The notes beneath the pieces are model-generated. The model was not told the DNA's origin. It was given only the letters and a program-made list of their open reading frames with translations, and searched no databases. Positions 58,808 through 64,000 of a stretch of 64,000 nucleotides of DNA are shown piece after piece. Origin of the DNA: Dyella kyungheensis (GTDB lineage: Bacteria > Pseudomonadota > Gammaproteobacteria > Xanthomonadales > Rhodanobacteraceae); assembly GCF_016905005.1 (NCBI RefSeq), contig NZ_JADIKC010000007.1, positions 363,305-427,304 on the forward strand. Reading direction: 5' to 3'. Positions within the stretch are counted from its first letter, which is position 1; the number at the start of each line of letters is the position of its first letter. Position numbers and translations under genes: made by a program.

Positions 58808-59362
58808 ATGGAGGCGCAGGGCTTTCCCGAGCCAGCGCTTCCGCCTTGGCTGGACCTGCCCGGACGCATCGCGTCCGGGCTCCAGCTCAGGCTGGCGCGC
58901 GCTGACGACCTACCCTTTCTGCGTGAGCTGTACGCCTCCTCGCGTGCCGCCGAACTGGCATGCATGCCATGGCCGGAGCAGGCCAAGCGCGCGTTCTGCG
59001 ACAGCCAGTTCGATCTGCAGCACCGTCACTATCTGAGCTACACGATGCCCGGCGCATTCACCGTGGTGATGCGCGATGATCGAGCGGTGGGACGCTTGTA
59101 CCTGCAATGGACGCCTACCGAATTGCACATCGTCGATATCCTGTTGCTGCCGGACGCACAGGGACAAGGCATCGGTTCGACGCTGCTGCGCTGGTTGCAA
59201 TCGTTGCTGCCGCAAGCCGGCGTGGCGTCACTCGCGTTGCAAGTGCTGCAGCACAATACCGCGGCGCACCAGCTTTATCGGCGCCTTGGTTTCCAAGCCC
59301 GTGAAATCCACGGCATGCATGTGAGCATGGCCTGGACGCCGCCGAACGCCTCGCTCAGTTGA
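58808..59362 (+). CDS. GNAT-family N-acetyltransferase
   Basis: A 184-residue GNAT-fold protein. The acetyl-CoA-binding motif is LLPDAQGQGIGSTLLRWLQS (about residues 120-139), followed by ASLALQVLQHNTAAHQLYRR and LGF, typical of motif B. The N-terminal half (LRLARADDLPFLRELYASSR) matches the family start. It begins 2 nt after the third collar gene, so it belongs to the same operon; the acceptor could be a collar protein or an unrelated small molecule. The stop overlaps the convergent gene at 59355 by 8 nt. Confidence 0.85.
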   Translation: MEAQGFPEPALPPWLDLPGRIASGLQLRLARADDLPFLRELYASSRAAELACMPWPEQAKRAFCDSQFDLQHRHYLSYTMPGAFTVVMRDDRAVGRLYLQWTPTELHIVDILLLPDAQGQGIGSTLLRWLQSLLPQAGVASLALQVLQHNTAAHQLYRRLGFQAREIHGMHVSMAWTPPNASLS

Positions 59363-59648
59363 ACAAGGCCTGATAGATAAAGCCGTCGCGATCGCGGGCA
59401 ATCGGCACCAGAAAGATGCCGAACTCGCCGAGACTGTCGTGCCGTATGCTGTAAATGCGCTGCGGGAATACCACCGCCGCTTCGTTGCGAAACAGCAGGG
59501 AAAACGGTTCGCGTACCATCCCTGCCGTCGGACGATAAGGAAGCGGCCGCGCTTCCACCAGCACAAACGACGTGCTGATCTGATCGATGTCGACCTTGAA
59601 CGTTTCGTTGAGGTGACCGGCGAAATGGCTCAATTGAAAGAACTGCAT
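59355..59648 (-). CDS. DUF6916-like small protein
   Basis: A 97-residue protein beginning MQFFQLSHFAGHLNETFKVD, with FPQRIYSIRHDSLGEFGIFL near the C-terminus. It looks like the DUF6916 family, which I recall next to tail-collar genes; the family name is from memory and should be searched. There is no signal peptide or membrane segment. The ATG at 59648 has GGGGGA 5 nt upstream, the same ribosome-site form as the collar and autotransporter genes. It converges on the GNAT gene, overlapping its stop. No function is known. Confidence 0.6.
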   Translation of the reverse strand: MQFFQLSHFAGHLNETFKVDIDQISTSFVLVEARPLPYRPTAGMVREPFSLLFRNEAAVVFPQRIYSIRHDSLGEFGIFLVPIARDRDGFIYQALFN

Positions 59649-59750
59649 GACATCCCCCTGACCGGCGAGCATGCCCGAGCCGTGGACGGCTTTCAACACA
59701 CGCTCGCCCGCGGCCCGAGGCTGATTGCAAAGTATTGAGCCGTCCGAACG

Positions 59751-60281
59751 TCAGTGCGATTTCGCGTAGAACACATAGGTCGCGGTATAGGGAACGCCCA
59801 CCGTTGTTCCCTCGCGTACCGGTGGCGTGGCCGGTGCGGCTCCGCCGCTGGTCGAGACGCGCTGGACGTACCCTATCTTGCTCAAGAGGCCCGGCATCGA
59901 GTCGGCCGTCACTTTGATCAGCAACCATGGAATATCGGTAGCGGCCTGTTTTGCAGGAACCGTGGCGACCGGCGTATTCGTGTCGCGCACGATCTTGCTG
60001 CCGTCGGCCGCTTCCCATGATGGGCCGGCATAGTGATGGATCGCTTGCGCGGGAGCGCTCAATTCCGCCAGGGGCGCCTCGAAGGTCCACTTCGGCACCG
60101 CCCCGTTTTCCGCCGTGCTCTTGTAGATCTGCACGCCGCTGGCCTTGGCAGTGAACGCAACGGTGTAGCCGGCGGGAGGCTGCAGCGCGCTTGGCACAGC
60201 CTCTTGTGCGTGCGATGCATGGATACCCACGATGGAACATAGCGCGGCCGCCAACCAGCCGATTCGAGTTTTTGCGAGCAT
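59751..60281 (-). CDS. DUF3455-family exported protein
   Basis: A 176-residue protein with a signal peptide ending ASHAQ. The mature part begins AVPSALQPPAGYTVAFTAKA, followed by GVQIYKS (the DUF3455 start), KWTFEAPLAELSAP, HYAGPSWEAADGSKIV, and ends with a TYVFYAKSH strand. DUF3455 proteins are extracellular or periplasmic and lack a known activity. It lies between the DUF6916-like gene and the LysR regulator, all on the minus strand. Confidence 0.8.
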   Translation of the reverse strand: MLAKTRIGWLAAALCSIVGIHASHAQEAVPSALQPPAGYTVAFTAKASGVQIYKSTAENGAVPKWTFEAPLAELSAPAQAIHHYAGPSWEAADGSKIVRDTNTPVATVPAKQAATDIPWLLIKVTADSMPGLLSKIGYVQRVSTSGGAAPATPPVREGTTVGVPYTATYVFYAKSH

Positions 60282-60344
60282 GTCTTTTGTCCTGGTTTAT
60301 GTCGTAACTTACAAGCGATGTGTGACGGCAAGACGAGCGCCAGG

Positions 60345-61253
60345 CTAGCTTCGCCACGGCGTCGGGGTGAGTGCTTCTCTCAGCGTATCGACGAAATGAT
60401 CCACGCGAACCGCGCGTCCTTCGCGCGGCCCGAGCAACGCCACGACATCCGCATCGGCGAGTCGCCAGTCCGGCAGAACTTCGATGAGGCGCCCGGCGCG
60501 CAGATCGTCGGCGACGGCCCACTCCGAGCGCTCGACGATGCCCAGGCCCGCCAGCACCCACGCGGTGACCACGTCGCCGTCGTTGCTGGCGAAGGCCGGC
60601 CGAATGCGAACGGTCGGCGATTCGCTCTGCGCGAGAGTGAAGCGCCAGAGGCTGACGTCTTTCTCGTCTTCGCGGATGACACCGCAGACGTGACGACGCA
60701 GGTCGTCGGGATGCAAAGGCTCGCCGTGACGCTCCAGATAATCGGGTGCCGCGCAGAGCACGCGACGGTTCGGTGCGAGACGCCGCAGCCGGAAGGTCGA
60801 GTCCGGCGGTGCGCCGAGGTGCACAAGCACATCCCAGCTGTCGCTGCGCACGCTGCCCAAGGGGTTGTCGAACAGGTTGAGTACGAGTTCCACGTCGGGA
60901 AAACGTTGCTTCATCGCCGCCATCGCCGGCGCGACATGGGCGCGGCCGAAGCCGAAGGGCGCAGCCACGCGCAAAGGGCCGCTCACGCTGTTTCGACTTT
61001 TCGAGAGCGCGGCCGAGATCACTTCGATGTCGCTCAGTACGCCGGCTCCTCGCGCCGCCAGCAGCTCGCCTTCAGGCGTGAGATTGAGTTGCTTGCTGGA
61101 GCGATCGACCAGCCGCACACCCATGCGCGATTCCAGCTGACGCAATCGCTGCGATACCGCCGGCGGCGTCACATCGAGCCGGCGCGCGGCGGCGGCCAGC
61201 GACGACGATTCGGCGATGACCGCGAAAAATTCGATGTCGACGGAGGTCAACAT
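60345..61253 (-). CDS. LysR-family transcriptional regulator
   Basis: A 302-residue LysR regulator. The winged helix-turn-helix is at residues 5-60 (SSLAAAARRLDVTPPAVSQR, LRQLESRMGVRLVDRSSKQL). The substrate-binding-type domain spans about 90-295. The start at 61253 gives the standard N-terminus LTSVDIEFFAVIAE; the ATG at 61274 would add seven residues. It is divergent from the S9 peptidase with 91 nt between starts, the usual place for a LysR regulator of its divergent neighbour. The inducer is unknown. Confidence 0.9.
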   Translation of the reverse strand: MLTSVDIEFFAVIAESSSLAAAARRLDVTPPAVSQRLRQLESRMGVRLVDRSSKQLNLTPEGELLAARGAGVLSDIEVISAALSKSRNSVSGPLRVAAPFGFGRAHVAPAMAAMKQRFPDVELVLNLFDNPLGSVRSDSWDVLVHLGAPPDSTFRLRRLAPNRRVLCAAPDYLERHGEPLHPDDLRRHVCGVIREDEKDVSLWRFTLAQSESPTVRIRPAFASNDGDVVTAWVLAGLGIVERSEWAVADDLRAGRLIEVLPDWRLADADVVALLGPREGRAVRVDHFVDTLREALTPTPWRS

Positions 61254-61344
61254 TAAGTTTCGCCTTAGTCGCAAATATAGCCAGGCTAAATATCGAGCTT
61301 ATCAGAACACTGCTAGCGTGACGGCTCGCCCTGCAGGATCTCCG

Positions 61345-63501
61345 ATGTCTCGCGCATTCTCCTTTTCGCGGCTCACGCTGCTGCGGTTACATCCGGGCCC
61401 GCCAAGGCCGTATCGCGCGTTCGAAAGAACCTGCAGCAGCGCGCGGACGGCAAGACTCGCGATGCTGCTTGCCGCCTGCTTCGTCATGCCCGTGTTCGCC
61501 CGACCGTTCACGCCGAAGGACCTGGTGTCGCTGGCGCGCATCGGCACGCCTACGGTGTCTGCGGATGGTCATTGGCTGGTATGGGATCAACGCGAGATCG
61601 ATCTCGCCGGCAACACTGGCCATGAAGGTCTGTGGCGGCTCGATCTGCAAGATCGCGGCGCTGTTCCCGAACGATTCGCCATACGTGCCGGCGCCGACGA
61701 TAGCGCTCCGCAGTTCGGCAGCGATGGTGCGTTGTATTTCCTGTCTTCGCGCAAGGACGCTCCTGCCACGGTTTGGCGCGCAACGATGGATGGCGATGCA
61801 CCGGCGCAAGTGACCGATGACCACGACCTCGCGGGCTTCAAACTTTCGCCCCAGGGCAACGCCCTACTGGTGTGGGCCGATAAACCGGTTGGCGCACGCT
61901 CGCTCGACGACACCGGCACTCGCCACGACGACAAGCAAGTCGGACCGCGCATCTACGACCAGCTATTCGTGCATCACTGGGATCGCTGGGCCGATGGACG
62001 GCGATCGCAGCTGTTCGTGCTGCCACTCGCCCACGGTCGCGCGCCTGGCGCAGGACGAGCGATCGAAGGACCACTGGTGGGCGATACCCCGTCGAAGCCC
62101 TTCGGTGGCGGCGAGGAGATCGCATGGAGTGCGGACGGCCGCACCGTTTACTTCACGCTGCGCGAGGCGGGACGGATCGAGCCGCTGTCGATCAACTTCG
62201 ACCTCTTCGCCGTGCCTGCCGATGGGTCGACGGCACCTGTCAATCTGACGCCGGCAAACAACGCCATCGACACACTCCCTGCCGTATCGCCCAATGGACG
62301 CTGGCTCGCGTGGGCCGCGACCACGCGCGCAGGCTACGACTCCGATCGCAAGCAGCTGATGCTGCGCGATCTGGCCAGCGGCAGGGCGCGCGCATTGACC
62401 GCGGATTGGGATCGCTCCATCGACCAGCTGCACTGGACCGCCGATTCGACGGCGCTCTATGTCACGGCCGACGAACGACTCGATCATCCGCTGTTCCGCA
62501 TCGACATCGCAGATGGCACGGTGCATCGGATGACCACGCAAGGCCATGTCGGCACGGTGCTGCCGCTGCCTCAGGGTGGCGTCGTCTATTCGCTGGACAC
62601 TCTGGTCGCGCCGCCCGATCTCTGGAAACTCGATGTAAATGGCCTCGTGACGCGCTTGACTGCCGTCAATGCAGCGACGCTCGCGGGCGTCGACTGGCCC
62701 ACCACGACGCGCTTTTCTTTTGCAGGCGCCGGGGGCGATACGGTCTCGGGCTTTGCGCTGCGCCCGGCGGATCTTGCAGCGCAAGCCAAGGCGCCCGTGA
62801 TCCTGATCGTGCACGGCGGCCCGCAGAACAGCCAACGCGACGGCTGGTCGTATCAACAAAACGCAGCAGCCTGGGCGTGGCATGGCTTTGCCGTGGTGTC
62901 GATCGATTTCCACGGCAGTACCGGCTACGGTCAGGCGTTCACCGACTCGATCCATCGCGACTGGGGTGGCAAGCCGCTCACCGATCTCCAACTCGGACTC
63001 GCGGCAGCCATCGCGCGCTTTCCTTTCCTCGATGGCAACGACGTGTGCGCAACGGGCGGCTCGTATGGCGGCTACATGATGAACTGGATCGAAGGCCACT
63101 GGCCCGATCGGTTCAAGTGCCTGATCGAAGACGATGGCGTGTTCGACACGCGAGCGATGACTTTCGAGACCGATGAACTACGCGCCGACGAATGGGATTT
63201 TGGCGATCAGCCGTACTTCCAGGCGCCCGGGGAATTCGAGAAGTGGAATCCCGTCAACAGCGTCGGCCAGTGGAAGACACCGATGCTCGTGGTCACCGGC
63301 GAAAAGGATTTCCGCAGCCCGCCGACCCAGGCCATTGCGGCCTTCACCGCGCTGCAATTACGCCATGTTCCCTCGCGCCTGCTGGACTTTCCCGACGAGG
63401 GACACTGGATACTGAAACCCGGCAACAGCATCGCCTGGTACGAGCAGGCCTTCGCCTGGATGGACAAGTACACGCGCAGGCATGCGCAAGCGGGTGAATG
63501 A
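61345..63501 (+). CDS. S9-family (acylaminoacyl/dipeptidyl) peptidase
   Basis: A 718-residue secreted serine peptidase. An N-terminal signal is likely around ARLAMLLAACFVMPVFA|RPF, which is unusually distant from the chosen ATG at 61345, so an internal ATG at 61462 is possible. A beta-propeller-like N-terminal half (about residues 60-440) precedes the prolyl-oligopeptidase catalytic domain. The triad is visible: Ser573 in GGSYGGYMMNW, Asp655 in VTGEKDFRSPP and His687 in PDEGHWILKP. It degrades peptides outside the cytoplasm. A perfect terminator palindrome follows the stop. Confidence 0.88.
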   Translation: MSRAFSFSRLTLLRLHPGPPRPYRAFERTCSSARTARLAMLLAACFVMPVFARPFTPKDLVSLARIGTPTVSADGHWLVWDQREIDLAGNTGHEGLWRLDLQDRGAVPERFAIRAGADDSAPQFGSDGALYFLSSRKDAPATVWRATMDGDAPAQVTDDHDLAGFKLSPQGNALLVWADKPVGARSLDDTGTRHDDKQVGPRIYDQLFVHHWDRWADGRRSQLFVLPLAHGRAPGAGRAIEGPLVGDTPSKPFGGGEEIAWSADGRTVYFTLREAGRIEPLSINFDLFAVPADGSTAPVNLTPANNAIDTLPAVSPNGRWLAWAATTRAGYDSDRKQLMLRDLASGRARALTADWDRSIDQLHWTADSTALYVTADERLDHPLFRIDIADGTVHRMTTQGHVGTVLPLPQGGVVYSLDTLVAPPDLWKLDVNGLVTRLTAVNAATLAGVDWPTTTRFSFAGAGGDTVSGFALRPADLAAQAKAPVILIVHGGPQNSQRDGWSYQQNAAAWAWHGFAVVSIDFHGSTGYGQAFTDSIHRDWGGKPLTDLQLGLAAAIARFPFLDGNDVCATGGSYGGYMMNWIEGHWPDRFKCLIEDDGVFDTRAMTFETDELRADEWDFGDQPYFQAPGEFEKWNPVNSVGQWKTPMLVVTGEKDFRSPPTQAIAAFTALQLRHVPSRLLDFPDEGHWILKPGNSIAWYEQAFAWMDKYTRRHAQAGE

Positions 63502-63531
63502 ACGAGCCCGCTCGATCGAGCGGGCTCGTTT
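63501..63531. terminator. S9 peptidase terminator palindrome
   Basis: The 26-nt perfect palindrome 63503-63528 (CGAGCCCGCTC arms, GATC centre) is followed by TTT on the plus strand. It lies between convergent genes and can act in both directions. Confidence 0.75.
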
Positions 63532-63542
63532 GCCGTACCGTG

Positions 63543-64000
63543 TTACCAGCGCATGCGGAAACCCACGCTGCCATTCACCGCATGCGAATCGCCGAAGTGC
63601 GACAAGCCCGTCTGCGCCTGCACTTCCCCGTAGATCGAGTAGCGGCCACCCGCCCAATCGATCGCGCCACCGACACCGAGGCCACCCCACCAGCGTTCGT
63701 TGCGCGTAGTGAAATCGGTGCCCGAGACGTTCACCTGCGCCGCGTCCGTGAAGTAGTCGTAGACGTTGGCGATGGCGTAGACGTGCGTCACCACCGCACC
63801 GGAGGCACCCTGATGCGTGCTCAGGTAGTCGAAGGTGGTGCCGGCGCGTGCCGAGGCGGCGTTGCCGTCCTGCTGCGAGACGCGTGCGCCGAATGCATCG
63901 TTGAAGCCGTCGAACGATGCCTTGCCCCAGCTCAACTGGGCTTGCGGCACCATCGACCATGCATCGCTCAGGCGGAAGCGTTGGCCGACTTCCACGCCGG
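63543..64000 (-). CDS. Autotransporter beta-barrel, C-terminal part, start beyond window
   Basis: About 152 residues of an outer-membrane autotransporter barrel, running in from the right edge with no start in the window. Recognisable are EVGQRFRLSDAWSMVPQAQL, WGKASFDGFNDAFGARVSQQ, and the last strand AVNGSVGFRMRW, which ends in the usual terminal aromatic residue. The passenger is not visible. It is a second autotransporter, 6.7 kb from the first, and its barrel sequence is clearly different. Confidence 0.85.
   Translation of the reverse strand, partial: GVEVGQRFRLSDAWSMVPQAQLSWGKASFDGFNDAFGARVSQQDGNAASARAGTTFDYLSTHQGASGAVVTHVYAIANVYDYFTDAAQVNVSGTDFTTRNERWWGGLGVGGAIDWAGGRYSIYGEVQAQTGLSHFGDSHAVNGSVGFRMRW

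Noticed and set aside
57188..59648. Prophage remnant
   Set aside because: Only tail-collar domains are present. There is no capsid, terminase, tail tube, lysis or integrase gene and no attachment repeat.

Overview
The window is GC-rich chromosomal DNA from a gammaproteobacterium. Gene order and gene content fit the Xanthomonadales, most likely Rhodanobacteraceae (a Dyella-, Luteibacter- or Rhodanobacter-like organism); the family assignment is inference, since no rRNA gene or marker search is available. Supporting points are a dcw cluster without murD, the order lpxC-dciA-M23 peptidase-secA, rnpB beside mraZ, and many GTAG/GTGG-type REP palindromes.

Region 1 (1-11.3 kb): two ubiquinone hydroxylase genes on the minus strand (ubiI partial, ubiH). 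They are followed on the plus strand by a corrinoid pair (btuM-like S-component and PduO-type adenosyltransferase), a histone-deacetylase-like hydrolase, and the classical operon lptD-surA-pdxA-rsmA-apaG-apaH.

Region 2 (11.3-34.4 kb), mostly minus strand: secA, an M23 peptidase, dciA (plus strand), lpxC, then the complete division and cell-wall cluster mraZ-rsmH-ftsL-ftsI-murE-murF-mraY-ftsW-murG-murC-ddl-ftsQ-ftsA-ftsZ. Nine consecutive-type junctions are 4-nt NTGA overlaps. A canonical promoter with four 10-bp-spaced MraZ boxes precedes mraZ. The RNase P RNA gene and rsmI lie upstream of it.

Region 3 (34.4-50.6 kb): lpoA-yraN diverge from rsmI. Then come accessory metabolic genes: a membrane-anchored hydrolase, a GlcD-like oxidase, a LysE exporter, a nucleoside symporter, dusB, a CsgG-SH3 protein, a lipoprotein esterase, a methyltransferase, an SGNH hydrolase, a bicovalent-FAD oxidase, and metK. 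BIME-type paired REP elements and a roughly 250-bp tandem duplication sit between genes here.

Region 4 (50.6-64 kb): a sugar O-acetyltransferase, then the most unusual locus. It has a giant (1848-residue) autotransporter whose passenger is a chain of Ig-like and FnIII-like modules. Diverging from it are three tandem tail-collar (microcystin-dependent-protein-like) genes, a GNAT gene 2 nt behind the third, and a small DUF6916-like gene. A DUF3455 protein, a LysR regulator, an S9 peptidase and the 3' end of a second autotransporter close the window.
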